Below the pieces are notes generated by a model. That model was given only the letters and a program-made list of their open reading frames with translations. It ran no database searches and was not told where the DNA came from. Below are positions 1 through 12,354 of a stretch of DNA of 64,000 bases, in pieces. Position 1 is the first letter of the stretch. Each line of letters starts with the position of its first letter. This DNA comes from Heterohyrax brucei (lineage: Eukaryota > Chordata > Mammalia > Hyracoidea > Procaviidae): positions 223,095,323 to 223,159,322 of the forward strand of contig CM053140.1 in assembly GCA_028571685.1 (NCBI GenBank), written 5' to 3'. Position numbers and translations under genes: made by a program.

Positions 1-483
1 AAGCAGAAAAGCTATGTTTACCACAGTGTAGCCTTGTGGGTGGTGTCTGGCAGTAGATGAAAGCAGGGCAGCAGCCTCTCCATAATTTGAACTAGATCAC
101 GGTGTCTGGGGAAAGATATAGAGGTGTCTCCATTGCCAGCTGGAAGGAGGGGCTTGTACACCTGATAGCCTGACTGATTTTGGAAACTGTCAGATAGATT
201 TTACCTTTCAAAATAAGACTACCTAGAGAAATATCTGTGGTACAGCCTGACAGCATCTCTTCCAGCCTTTTCTGACCCACAACATATGGTAGGCTGACAG
301 CCCCCCATTGACTCCATAAGTAGGGCCATGTCTTTGTCAACCAGAAGGTGGATCCTGCTATCCCAGAAATTCCACTGGGCTCAGTTACTGGAGTACATAG
401 AGGTGACTACTGATCACCTTCCTTCTCAGAATTATGCTTCAGCTCATGTTAAGACAACACCAGAGAAACTGAAAAACCCTGAG

Positions 484-1415
484 ATGCCCAAAAAGCAACA
501 AACTCTGGCCAGGCACATAAATAAAAACCCACCCATGACTCCAGAAAGCTCCCAAAAGAAAGAACCAAAGAACTTTCTTGATGAAGAAGCCTTTCTGAAA
601 CTATCAGAAGTTGAGTACAAAAGAATTATACAGAGAGCCCTCTTAGACATTATACAAAATGCAGCAGAGCAAAATGCAAAATTAAGCAAGCTGTTCAAAC
701 TGAGGGCACACCAGCATTCTGAATTCAGACAGGTCAATAATAAAATTAAAGAAACAGACAATTCAATTCAAAGCCAAGAGAACAGAATTGAATAATTGGA
801 AAATAGACTTCCTTGTAGACAGAGCTACTGAAACCAGCATTTATGAGGAGAAGTTAAAGAAACCAGAAAAATGAAGAAACATTAAGAAACATGTGGGACT
901 CTATCAAAAGGAATACTTTATGCTTAATTGGAGGTCCTGAACAGGAAGGGACATCTGAAAACACAGAGAGTATTGTTGTTGAATTGCTGACAGAAAACTT
1001 CCCTGAAATTATCAAAGAATATCCAGGATGCATACCGAATGCCACACAGTGTAGACCCCAAAAGAAAGACACCAAGGCATATTATAATCAAACTTAACAA
1101 CATCAAACATAAGCAGAAACCAAAGCAGTGAGACACAAAACAAAGCTAACATTCAGAGAAAAGCATTGTAGGCTTTCATCTGACTTCTCAGCAGAAACAA
1201 TGCTGGCATGGAAGCAATGGAATGACACTTTCAAAGCCTTAAAGGAGAAAAACTGCCAACTAAGAATTATATATCTTGCAAAATTGTCTTTCAAATATGA
1301 AGATGAAATTAAGGCATTTACAGATAAAAAGAATCTCAGAGACCTTGTAAAAACCAGACCAAAGCTACAAGAAATGCTGAAAGAATCTCTTGACTTGCAG
1401 AAACAAAACCATTGA
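484..1415 (+). pseudogene. L1 no. 1 ORF1 (RNA-binding protein) remnant
   Basis: ORF1p is the trimeric RNA-binding, nucleic-acid chaperone protein of the L1 particle. I chose the ATG at 484 because the product (MPKKQQTLARHIN...) lines up with the ORF1 start of the L1 at 22818. The first open piece (to 795) is charged and heptad-like and ends in NSIQSQENRIE, the coiled-coil part. After in-frame stops, 891-1097 reads as the RRM-like middle domain (LCLIGGPEQEG, then LLTENFPEI) and 1128-1415 as the C-terminal domain (FSAETMLAWKQWNDTFKALK), ending QKQNH plus stop. The breaks between the pieces prevent translation of one protein. Confidence 0.85.
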
Positions 1416-1834
1416 CTCTATATGTAAGAAGGCAATGCAGGACACAACTTCCAGAAACCTACTCAGTTAGGGAAGGCACAAAACTCAACCAAAGTTGTAT
1501 TTAAAGAAAGCATCCAGTGATCATATCATGAAAACTATGATAACATCACATGAAAAAGAGGCAAGTACTACAGTAGTTACAGTCCTTCCAGATGGAGAGG
1601 AAGTTAATAAGATACACAGAAGTTAAAATTGGGTTTAAACATAGATTATCAAGGGAGATCATAGGGATAGCCACAAAGCACAATAAGGATGTAACATATC
1701 AAAACAAGAAATGTAATACAGGAGTTTCAACAACCACTGAAAAGGGTGAAAAATCCATCCATAAAGAAGAACGACCCAGAACAGAAGAGTAAGAGCAACA
1801 GAGAAAACATCAACACAAAAATAAATACATCAAA

Positions 1835-4800
1835 ATGACAGCACTAAAAACGAAACCTATCAATAATTACATTGAATGTAAATGGACTACATGCTCCAGT
1901 AAAAAGACATCAAGTGACATCTTTGATCAAAAGACAAAACCTGTCTATATATTATGTAAAAGAAGCTCACCTTAGACTTAAAGATATCGACAAACTGAAA
2001 ATTAATGTACCAAGCTAAAAACATACAAAGAAGAGCAGGTGTGGTGATACTAATCTCAGATAAAATAGACTTTAATGTAAAATCGACCACCGGGGACAAG
2101 GATGGTCAGCATTTTTGCTGAAAGATTCAATACACAAGCAGTACTTAACAATATTAAATATTTATGCACCTAATATTAGCGGACCTAAATGCATAGAAGA
2201 AAAAATGACTATACTCAAAAGTGAGATAGATCACTCCACAATAATAGTGACAGACTTCAACATTCCAACAATATTGGACAGATCATCTAGAAAAAATCTC
2301 AGTAAAGACAGAGAAGACCTTATTGCTCCAATTAACCAACTACACGTCATTGACATATACAGAACTTTCTGTCCATCAATGGGTAACTACACCTTCTTCT
2401 CCAGTGCACATGGAACATTCTCCATAAGAGACCATGTTTTAGGACATAAAGAGATTCTAAAGAAATTCCATATAATTGAATTAATGCAAACCATCTTCTC
2501 AGATCATAAAGCCATAAAAGTAAAAATCAATAGCAGAAAAAACATAGATAGAAAGTGGAACTCATAGAAACTGAACAGCATCTTCCTCAAAAAGCCATGA
2601 GTTATTGAAGAAATCAAGGATGAAATAAAGAACTGTATGGATTCAAACGAGAATGAAAACACTTCCTACCAGAACCTATGCGATACAGTCAAAGCAGTGC
2701 TCAGAGGTCAGTTTATCTCCATAAATGCACACGTATGGAAGGAAAAAAGAAACCAAACCAAAGAACTAACCCTACAGCTTGAACAAGAAGAGACAGAATG
2801 ACAGAGGAACCCCTCAGGCACCAGAAGAAAAGGTGTCATAAAGATGAGAACTAAATGAATTAGAAAATAGAAGAACAAACGAAAAATTGAGATGACAAGA
2901 AGCTGGGTTTTTGAAAAGATCAATAAAATTGACAAACCATTGGCTTAACTTACTAATGTAAAAACAAGAAAGGAAACAAACAACCCAAATAAGAAATGAG
3001 AGGGGAATTGTCATAACAGATACAACAGAAAAAAAAAATATCGTAACAGAATACTATGAAAGACTGTACTCTTAACAAATTTGAAAACCTAGAGGAAATG
3101 GACAAATTCCTAGATTCATATCACCTACCAAAATTATCACAGGGTAAAACAGGACAACTTAGTAGACCCATCACAAAGAAAAAGATTGAAAAAGTCATCA
3201 AAACACTACCAAAGAAAAAAAGCACTGGCCCAGTTAGCTTCACTGCAGATTTCTACCAAGATTTTAGAGAAGAGTTAACTCTAATACTGCTGAGACTACT
3301 TTGCAGCATGTAAAGGGGTGGAATCCTACCAGATTCATTACATGCAGCCAGCACAACTCTGATACCAAAGCCAGAGAAAGATCCAACAAAACAGGAGAAC
3401 TACAGACGAACATCACTCATGAATCTAAATGCAAAAATCTTCAACAAAATTCTTGCCAATAGAATACAACAACATATCAAAAAATTAATTCGTCATGACC
3501 AAGTTGGATTCATACCAGGGATGCAAGGCTGGTTCAGCATCAGAAAAACAATTAATTTGATCAACCACATAAATAACACAAAAGACAAGAATCACCTGAT
3601 TTTTTCTATTGATACAGAAAAGGCGTTTAATAAAGTCTAACACCCATTCATGCTAACAACTCTTAGCAAAATAGAAATTAATGGCAAATTCCTCAGTGTA
3701 ATAAGGGCCATTTATACAAAGCCAACTGCCTACATCATCATGAATGGAGAGAGACTGCTTTCCCTTAAGAACGAGAACTAGACAAAGATGCCCACTGTCT
3801 CCTCTCCTATTCAACACTGGACTAGAAGTTCTAGCCAGAACAATTAGACAAGACCAAGAAATAAAAGGCATCTACATTGGCAAAGAAGTAAAAATCTCCC
3901 TATTTGCAGGTGATGTGATTGTATATACAGAGAATCCTAAAGAATCCATACATAAACTACTCAAACTGATAGAAGAGTTCAGCAGTGTCTCAGGATACAA
4001 GATAAACATAAGTAAATCAGTAGAATTCCTTTATACCAATGAGATTATTAATGAAGAAATCACCAAAAAAAATACTGTTTACTGTAGCCCCTAAGAAGAT
4101 AAAGTACCTAGGAGTAAATCTAACCAGAGAAATAACAGACCTTTACAAAAGATCTACAAGCCCTTACTACAAGAAACTAACAGAGACTTACATAAACGGA
4201 GAAATCTTCCCTCTTCTTGGATAGGAAAACTCAACATTGTGAAAATGCCTATTTTACCCAAAGCAGTCTATATGTATGATGCAATCCCAATATAAATTCC
4301 AGTGAATTTTTTAATGAGATGGAGAAACAAATTAACAACTTTGTTTGGAAAGAGAAGAAGCCCCGGATAAGCAAAGCACTACTGAAGAAAAAGACACAGG
4401 AGACCTCACACTACCTGACTTTAAAAACTATTACACCACCACAGTAGTCAAAAACAGCCTGGTTCTGGTCCAAAAAGAGACAGATAGATCAATGGAACAG
4501 AATTGAGATCCCAGAGATGATATCATCTTCTTATGAACAGTTGATATTCAACAAAGGCCCTAAGACATTAAACTGGTGTAGAAACAGTCTCTTCAACAAA
4601 TTGTGCTGGCAAAATTGGATATCCATCTGCACTAAACTAAAACAAACCCATATCTTACGCGTTATACAAAAACCAACTCACAATAGATAAAAGACCTAAA
4701 TATCAAATCTAAAGGGATAAAGCTCATCCAAGAAAAAAAAGAAACACCAATGGAAGTTTTAATACATAATGTAGACAGACTTCGAAATCTGTCATACAAA

Positions 4801-5690
4801 CCACAAACAACAGAAGAGAAAATAGGTAAATAGGAACTACTAAGAATCAAACACTTTTGCTCATCCAAAGTTTTTATCAAAAGAATTGAAAGACCACCTA
4901 CAGAATGCAAAAAAATATTGGGCAGCACATGTCAGACCAATGTCTGATCCCCATAATCTGTAAGGTACTACAAAATATCAATAAGAAAAAAATAAATCAT
5001 CCAATTAAGTGATGGGCAAAGGAGATGGACAGACACTTCCCTAAAGAGGAGATCCTGGCAGCCAAAAAACACAAGCAGACATGCTCACAACAATTAGCTA
5101 TTAAAGAAATTCAAATCGAAACTACAATGGGATATCATCTCACTGCAACAAGGTTGCCATCATCCAAAAAATGCAAAACAACAAGTGCTAGAGAGGCTGT
5201 GGAGAAATTGGAACTCTCCTACACTGTTGGGATTGCAAAATGGAGCAACCTCTTCGGAAAGCCATCTGGCACTTCCTTAAGAAGCTAGATACAGATAGAA
5301 CAGTTGACCCAGTGATTCCACTGCTCAGAATATATCCTACAGAATCAAAGCCATACACACTAACTGATACATGCACACAAATATTTATTACAGCACAGTC
5401 CTCAAAAAGACAGAATCAACCCAGATTCCCAACAACAGAGGAACGGATAGGTAAACTATATTATATATATGCAATGGAACACTGTGCAATGATAAAGAAC
5501 AATGACTACTTTAGGAAACATCTCATAACCTGGTTTCAATCGGTTTCAACCTGGTTTCACTCATTATGCTGAGTGAAAGTAGTCAGCAACAAAAGGAAAA
5601 TATGGTATGAGAACCCTACAATAAGAACTTAACAACAGACTCATGCATAGAATAAAAGACTCTGATGGTTGCAAGGGTGGGGAGGGGGGA
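1835..5690 (+). pseudogene. L1 no. 1 ORF2 (endonuclease/reverse transcriptase) remnant
   Basis: ORF2p nicks the target DNA and reverse transcribes L1 RNA there. Start taken at ATG 1835 (MTALKTK), matching the ORF2 start of the L1 at 21444. The endonuclease part is visible at 2115-2567, with DFN and DHVLGH, but the usual S-R-I-D-H reads S-I-R-D-H. RT pieces occur at 3056-3313, 3419-3640 ([14 protein letters not shown]) and 3744-4094. The catalytic F-A-D-D box reads F-A-G-D near 3903-3914, so one metal-binding Asp is lost. C-terminal pieces follow at 5025-5572. A local triplication of a GGTTTCAA-like segment lies at 5531-5560. Many frameshifts; not translatable. Confidence 0.88.
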
Positions 5691-6605
5691 GGATGAGAGG
5701 AGAAAGGTTTAGATTAGACTGTTGATAGAAATTTGGTTGAGTGAAATCGGTGACAGCACACATTAGAAAGAAGACCAATGTTAACTGGACTGCAACATGA
5801 TATGATTGCTCCTCCCATCTTAACCCAATATTTCAAAAACAGAGTAGCTGGGGCGGGGACTGGGGACGATGCTGCCTGGGGAAATCAAGGCCAATTGTTA
5901 CAGCTAGCATTTTACCAAGACAGGCTTCTGCACTTCACATTGGTGAGTTGTTCCTGGGGTCTTAAAAGCTGCCAAGCTGCCTTCTCAAGGTACAGCAACT
6001 GGTTCCAGCTCAGCAGGAATAGATGATCACTAAGGACATGGGGGAAAGAGAACCCAGAAGACAGAGAAACCCATGTGAGTGGATGACTACATCGACTTGT
6101 CACTGGAACAACCAGATGGTGCCCAGCCACCACCAGTGACAGCCTTGATGGAGCTCACGAAGTTGAGTCTCACTGGCAACACAAGAATAAAAAGGAGTGC
6201 ACCCTGAGATCTCCACTAAAAGACAGCAACTGATGGTCCAGGGGCCTCAGAGTTCCCCTGGGCACATGTCCGCTGGCCCTGATGCTGCCTATGTCCATAA
6301 ATTATAATGGACATTAACTCTTCACAGGAATGGATTGGACTTAGCAACACAGAGCGACCACATCATGTGTGCACTTTATGGTTCTATGCCTCTATAGGAC
6401 ATCATCCTGACCTCTTACTGGAGCCGGGGGAGTGGGTGGAGAGGAGGGGACAGAAGAATGTTGGGAGAATAAGACATGTATAAGCAGAGAAGAAGAGTGT
6501 GCTGTCACCTGGCAGGGAGAGAAGTGGGGGCTGCATGTAGGTGGGCATGTAACTGATATGGGAATGTACCTTTTTGCTCAATTATAATAATAATAAAAAA
6601 GAAAA
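5690..6605 (+). mobile_element. 3' UTR and A-rich tail of L1 no. 1
   Basis: Non-coding end of the element. It opens with a G-rich block (GGGGAGGGGGGAGGA near 5681), a common feature of mammalian L1 3' UTRs, and closes with an interrupted A-rich tail at 6585-6605. The same UTR, partly diverged, is found at 9990-10775 and in reverse orientation at 16629-17560, 28089-29020 and 50186-51085. Confidence 0.8.
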
Positions 6606-9600
6606 ACACTGACTACAGCTAGATCACTCCACAGTAATAATGGGAGACTTCAACACTCCACTCTCAATATTGGACAGATCACCTAAAAAAAGCTTAATAA
6701 AGCCACAATTAACCTCATTGACATATGCAGAACTTTCTATCCATGAGCACACAACTACACCTTCTTCTCCAGTGCAAATGGAACAGTTTCCAGAATAGAC
6801 CATGTGTTAGGACATAAAGCAAGCCTCAACAAAACTTAAAGCACTGAATTATTACAAAGCATCTTCTCAGACCATAAAGCCATAGAAGTCTAAATCAACA
6901 GCAGTGAAAACTGATAGAAATTGGAACTCATGGAAACTGAACAGAGTCTTGCTCAAAAAGCTATGGGTTATACAAGAAATCAAGGATGAAATAAAGAAAT
7001 TTATGGATTCGACAATGAAAACACTTCCTACCAGAAGCACAGCCAAAGCAGTGCTCAGAGGTCAATTTATCTCTATAAGTGCACACATCAAGAAGGAAAA
7101 AAGGCCCCAAATCAAAGAATTAACCCTACAGCTTGAACAAATAGAAAGAGAGCAACAGAGGAACCCCTCAAGACCAGAAGACAACACATCGTAAAGATTG
7201 GACCAGTACTGAATGAGTCAGAGAATAGAAAAACAATTGGAAAAATGGATAAGATTTAAAGCTGGTTTTTTGAAAAGATCAACAAAATTGACGAACCACT
7301 GGCTAAACTTACTAAAGAAAGACAATAGAAGAAACAAATGACCCAAATAAAAAATGAGATGGGCGATGTCATGACAGATCCAACAGAAATCAAAAGTGTC
7401 ATAACAGAATACCATGAAAGACTGTAACAGATTTGAAAATCTAGAGGAAATGGACAAATTCTTAGATTGATGTAGCCTACCAAAATTATCACAAGGTGAC
7501 ACAAGACAACTTAGTAGACCTATCACAGAGGAAGAAATTGTGAAAAACTCATCAAAAAACTACCAAAGGAAAAAAGCACTGGCCCAGTTAGCTTCACCGC
7601 AGATTTCTACCAAGATGTTAAAGAGTTAACTCCAATACTACTGAGACCACTTTGCAGCATGTAAGGGATGGAATCCTCCTAGATTCATTTCAGCATAGCC
7701 CTGATACCAAAGCCAGAGAAAGATCCAACAAAAAAGGAGAATTACAGACCAATATTACTCATGAACCTAGATGCAAAAATCTCCAACAAAATCCTTGCTA
7801 GAGAATTCAACAACATATAAAAAAACAATTCATCACATCAAATTGCATTCATACCTGGGATGCAAGCCTGATTCAACCTCAGAAGAACAATTAATGTGAT
7901 CAACCACATAAATAACACAAAAGAGAAAAACCACGTAATTTTGTCGATTGATGCAGGAAAGGCATTTGACAAGGTCCAACACCCATTCATGCTAAAAACT
8001 CTCAGCAAAACAAGAAGAAAAGGCAAATTCCTCAATGCAATAAGTGCCATCTATATAAAGCCTACAGCCTACATCATCCTCAATGGAGAAAGACTAAAAC
8101 GATTCCCCTAGAGAACTGGAACTAGACAAGGAAGCCCACTCTCACGTCTCCTATTCAACATTATACTAGAAATTCTGGCTAGAACAATTAGACAAGACAA
8201 AGAAATTAAGGACATGTGCATCAGCAAAGAAGTAAAAATCTTCCTATTTTCAGATGATATGATTGCATACCCAGAGAATCCAAAAGAATCCATAAGTAAA
8301 CTACTCAAACTTATAGAAGAGTTTAGCAAAGTCTCAGGATACAAGATAAACATAAGTAAATCAGTAGGATTCCTTTATACCAACAGATTATTAAAGAAGT
8401 AATCACCAGATCAATACGATTTACTATAACCCCCAAGAAAATAAAATACCTAGGCATAAATCTAACTAGAGAAATAAGAGACCTTTACAATGAGAACTAC
8501 AGGAACTTACTACAGGAACTAAGTGAGACTTACATAAATGGAGAAATCTACCCTGCTCATGGATAGGAAAACTTAACATTTTTTACTCAAAGTAATCTAC
8601 ATATACAATGCAATCCCAATAAAACTCTGTTGACCTTTTTTAACAAGATGGAGAAACAAATTACCAACTTTGGAAAGGGAAGAAATCCTGCGTAAGCAAA
8701 GACTACTGCAGAAGAAGAACATACTGGGAGGCCTCTAACTATTCAACTTTAGAACTCATTACACTGCCACAATTCTCAAAATACCCTGATACTGGTACAA
8801 AAAGAGACATATAGACCATTGGAACAGACTTGAGACCCCAGACACACCACCATCCTCCTATAAACAGCTGATATTCGACAATGGCCCGAAGATAGTAAAC
8901 TGAGGTAAAAACAGTCTCTTTAACAAATGATGCTGGCAAAATTGGATACCCATCTGTGAAATATTGAAACAAGACCCATATCTCACGCCTTGTACAAAAA
9001 CCAACTCAAATTGGATCAAAGACAAAATATCAAACCTAAAACGATAAATCTCATCCAAGAAAAAAATTGGATCAATAATGGGAGTTTATTACACAATGTA
9101 GGCAGACTTCAAAATCTGACAAACAAAGCATGATCAACAGAAGAGAAAACAGATAGATGGGAACTACTAAGAATCAAACACTTTTGCTCATCCAAAAACT
9201 TTTATCAAAAGAATTAAAAGACCACCTACAAAATGGGAAAAAATATTTGGCAACTACATGTCAGACCGATGTCTGATCTCCATAATCTACAAGTTACTGC
9301 AAAGTATCAACAAGAGAACAAATAATCCAATTAAATAATGGGCAAGGGAGATGGAGAGACACTTCTCCAAAGAGGATATACAGGCAGTCAAAAGATACAT
9401 GAAGAAATGCCCATGATCATTGGCTATTAAAGAAATTAAAATCAAAACTACAGTGACATATCATCTCACCCCAATAAGGTTGGCCGTCATCCAAAAAAAA
9501 CACAGAACAACAACTGTTGGAGAGGCTGTGGAGAAACTGCAACTGTCCTAGACTGCTGGTGGGATTGCAACATGGTACAACCTCTTTGGAAAGCAATCTG

Positions 9601-10775
9601 GCACTTCCTTAAAAAGACGGAAATACATACACCATTTGACCCAGTAATCCCACTGCTTGGAATATATCCTACAGAAGCAAGGGCAGTCACATGAACACAA
9701 ATATTTATTGCAGTACAGTCCACAATAGCAAAAAGATGGAATTAATCAAGATGCCCAACAACAGATGAATGGATAAATAAATCATGCTACATATAGTCAA
9801 TGGAACCCTCTGCAATAATAAAGAACAATGATGATTTTTAGAAGAATCTCATAACCTGGTTTCAATTCGAAGACATTATGTTCAGTGAAATGAGTCAGTA
9901 GCACAAAGACAAATATTCTATGATACCCCTACTATAAAGACTTGAAAACAGACTCACATACAGAAGAAAAGACTCTTTGATGACAGCAAGGGAGGTTAGG
10001 GAGGGAGATGACTGGTTATAGATTAGCTTATAGAAATTTGGTTGGGTAAAATCAGTGAGAGCACAAATTAGAAAGAAGATCAACTTAACTAGACTTCAGT
10101 ATAACCTGAAAACTCTTCTAATTTTAACCCAATATTGCAAGGACAAAGTAGCAGGGGCAGAGGTCCGAGGACCATGCTCTCAGGGGACATTAAGTCCAGT
10201 TGGCATAACTAGTCTATTTCTTAGAGAGTCTTCTGCACCCTGTGTTGGCGAGTGGCGTCTGGGGTCTTAAAAGCTAATGGGCTGCCATCTGAGGTACACC
10301 AAATGATTCCAACTCAGCAGGAACAGGTGATCACCAAGGACAACAATTGCATGGGGGAAAGAGAACCCAGATTACAGAAATACGCATGCGAATGGGTGAC
10401 TACATCAACATGTGATGAGAAGAACTAGATGGTGCCCCGTCACCACCAGTGATAGCCGTGATGGGGCTCACAATGTTCAGCCCCAATGACAGCTCAAGAA
10501 TAAAAAGGGGTGCACCCTGAGAACTCCACTAAAAGACCACAATTGATGGTCTGAAGGCCTGGGGCTTCCCCTGGGAGCACGGCCTCTAGATCTCATGATC
10601 CCCTGATCATAAATCATTACTGAGGTCAAATCCTTGGAGAAGAATGGATTAGATTCAGTGGCACAGTGACCATATTGCATGTGCACTTTATGATTCTATG
10701 TATCTATAGGATGTTGTTCTACTGCTCTCTTGCTAGAGGAGAGTGGGTGGATGGGAGGAGACAGGAGATTTTTAA
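6606..10775 (+). mobile_element. L1 LINE no. 2, truncated at both ends
   Basis: The sequence enters inside the ORF2 endonuclease domain (GAGACTTCAACACTCC near 6643, encoding the G-D-F-N-T-P motif) and runs through RT and the C-terminal part into a 3' UTR that stops near 10775, before the region that gives L1 no. 1 its tail. Because it begins exactly where the A-tail of L1 no. 1 ends, L1 no. 1 may have landed inside this element, with the 5' half of L1 no. 2 lying left of the window. Alternatively it is an independent 5'-truncated insertion. Confidence 0.88.
6640..9990 (+). pseudogene. L1 no. 2 ORF2 remnant
   Basis: Recognisable ORF2 pieces in order: end of the endonuclease domain (6640-6900), linker (6904-7194, WNSWKLNRVLLKKLWVIQEI), RT fingers and palm (7896-8111), the catalytic region (8214-8402, read S-D-D-M instead of A-D-D-M) and the C-terminal part to about 9990. 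Frames are broken every 100-250 bases. No functional product is possible. Confidence 0.82.
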
Positions 10776-10925
10776 GAGTATATACAACATGGTTACAACT
10801 ATAACAAATATTCCAAATTGAATGAAGTTGTAGTTCAAGTGTTAAAAAGATATTCTCAAATATACCAGGACTAAGAAAATAATGTTTGCAGCTGTTTCTT
10901 CTCATTTTGAGTCGTGCCACACAAG
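10776..10925. other. Short stretch without recognised feature
   Basis: AT-rich DNA between the truncated L1 end and the next repeat block. I see no gene, repeat or regulatory signal. Confidence 0.5.
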
Positions 10926-11275
10926 TGAACAAAGATCCCAGAGGCCTTACTCAATCCATGTCGTTAGGTTTGACTCTACTTTGAGGAGACAGCTCTTCCG
11001 CAGTAATTTAAGTGCCTTACAACCTGGGTGACTCACTTTTTGGCTCTGTATCTGACGATGTTCAGCTGCTATTCATCACATTTTCCCTGGATAATTCCTT
11101 TCAGAAGCAGACCACCAGGTCCTTCTTCCTAGTCTGTCTTAGTCTGGAAGCTCAGCTGAAATTTGTCTACCATGGGTGACCCCCACTGGTACCTAAATAC
11201 CAGTGGCATAGCTTCCTGCATCACAACAACAAGCAAGCCTCCACTGACACATAAGTGGGGGCTGCTCGCTCCCTC
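10926..11275 (-). repeat. Unclassified afrotherian-type interspersed repeat block
   Basis: The block carries a module around 11090-11130 (AGAAGCAGACCACCAGG then TCCTTCTTCC) that recurs, diverged, in the AfroSINE copies at 58783-58985 and 63471-63631. This suggests a SINE-related composite read on the minus strand. Its 5' and 3' ends are not resolved, and no tRNA-type boxes could be placed with confidence. Confidence 0.45.
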
Positions 11276-11381
11276 CTTACCTGATGGTGTCACCTTGCTT
11301 ACCTGATAGTGTTGCCCTGTTTTTCTGATGCTGTTATCCCCCTTACCTGATGCTGTTACCCTCCTTGCCTGATAATCTGCC
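11276..11381. repeat. Degenerate 22-bp minisatellite, about 4.8 units
   Basis: Units of exactly 22 bp begin at 11276, 11298, 11320 and 11342, with a partial fifth unit at 11364-11381. The consensus starts CTTACCTGATGSTGTTACC. Units differ at several positions, so the array is old. It ends directly at the start of the RTE element. Confidence 0.8.
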
Positions 11382-11382
11382 A

Positions 11383-12237
11383 AACAAATAATCTGAGAAG
11401 CTGGATTATATGAAGAAGAACTAGTCTTCAGGATTGGAAAACGACTCGTTAACAACCTGAGTTATGCAGATGACGCCACCTTACTTGCTGGAAATGAAGA
11501 TTTGAGACACTTACTTATGAAGATCAAGGACCACAGCCTTCAATATGGATTGCACCTCAACATCAGGAAAACAAAAGTCTTCACAAGTGGACCAGTAAGC
11601 AGTGTTGTCATAAATGGAGAAAGGATTAAGGTTGTCAAAGATTTCATTTTACTTGGATCCAGAATCAATGCCCTTGGACGCAGCAGTCAGGAAATCAAAA
11701 GATGCATTGCATTGAGAAAATCTGCTGCAAAGGACCTCTTCAAAGTATTCAAAAGTAATAATGTCACCTTGAAGGTTAAAATGCACCTGACCCAAGCCAA
11801 GGTATTTTCAATCACATCATTTGCATGTGAAAGCTGGACTATCAACAAAGAAGACAGATGAATCGTTTCCTTTGAATTGTGGTGTTGGAGACGAATGCTG
11901 AAAGTGGAATAAATCACCAAAAGAACAAACATCTATTCTGGAAGAAGTACAACCAGAGTGCTCCTTGGAAGCAAAGATGGCAAGACTGCGCCTTACAGAC
12001 TTTGGATATATTGTCAGGAAAGATCAGTACCTGGAGAAGGACATCATGCTCAGTAGAGTGTAGGGTCAGTGAAAAAGGGGAAGACCCTCAACAAGATGGA
12101 TTGACACAGTGGCCACAACAATGGGCTTAAGCATAAAAATGATTGTGGACATGGTGCAAGACTGGGCGATGTTTCGTTGTGTTTTTCATAGGGTCGCTAT
12201 GAGTTGGAACTGACTTGATGGAACCTAAAAACAACAA
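11383..12237 (+). mobile_element. RTE-class LINE no. 1, 5'-truncated
   Basis: 3' part of an RTE (BovB-like) non-LTR retrotransposon: the second half of the RT domain, the C-terminal domain and a short 3' UTR. The tail near 12190-12237 (GGGTCGCTATGAGTTGG, then GACTTGATGG) closely resembles AfroSINE tails. The tail ends in a short A/C-rich AACAACAA run rather than a long poly(A), as is usual for RTE elements. Confidence 0.88.
11440..12130 (+). pseudogene. RTE reverse transcriptase remnant (C-terminal half)
   Basis: The frame from about 11460 contains the catalytic Y-A-D-D box (SYADDATLLAG) just before the open piece at 11502-11861. It continues through a conserved RTE stretch (NIRKTKVFTSGPV, FILLGSRIN, SFACESWTINKEDR). 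A stop follows, and the rest is shifted into another frame at 11879-12130. The N-terminal endonuclease is absent because of 5' truncation. The intact YADD box is notable, but the copy cannot act alone. Confidence 0.85.
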
Positions 12238-12354
12238 GAAAAGAATATAATTTGTGTTCTATTTCTGAAAATGTCTGTTTTAATTCATGTGTCATTGACT
12301 GAGGAATGACTCAGCAGCTATCAGCATATAATGATCTAAGTGATGATTGAAAAT
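12238..12354. other. Short stretch without recognised feature
   Basis: AT-rich DNA between the RTE tail and the 3' end of the next L1. No gene or site seen. Confidence 0.5.

Larger units (their letters stand above)
1..6605 (+). mobile_element. L1 LINE no. 1, near full length, left end outside window
   Basis: Autonomous non-LTR retrotransposon. Order seen: 5' UTR (1-483), decayed ORF1 (484-1415), spacer, decayed ORF2 (1835 to about 5690), a 3' UTR of about 0.9 kb with a G-rich tract near 5680, and an A-rich tail at 6585-6605. The first bases match the inner part of the 5' UTR of the minus-strand L1 at 22819-23855, so about 0.5 kb of the 5' end lies left of the window. Both reading frames carry many stops and frameshifts, so the copy is dead. 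Its tail abuts a second L1 in the same orientation at 6606. Confidence 0.93.

Noticed and set aside
11276..11381. CRISPR-like array
   Set aside because: Units are tandem without spacers, in a mammalian context; it is a minisatellite.
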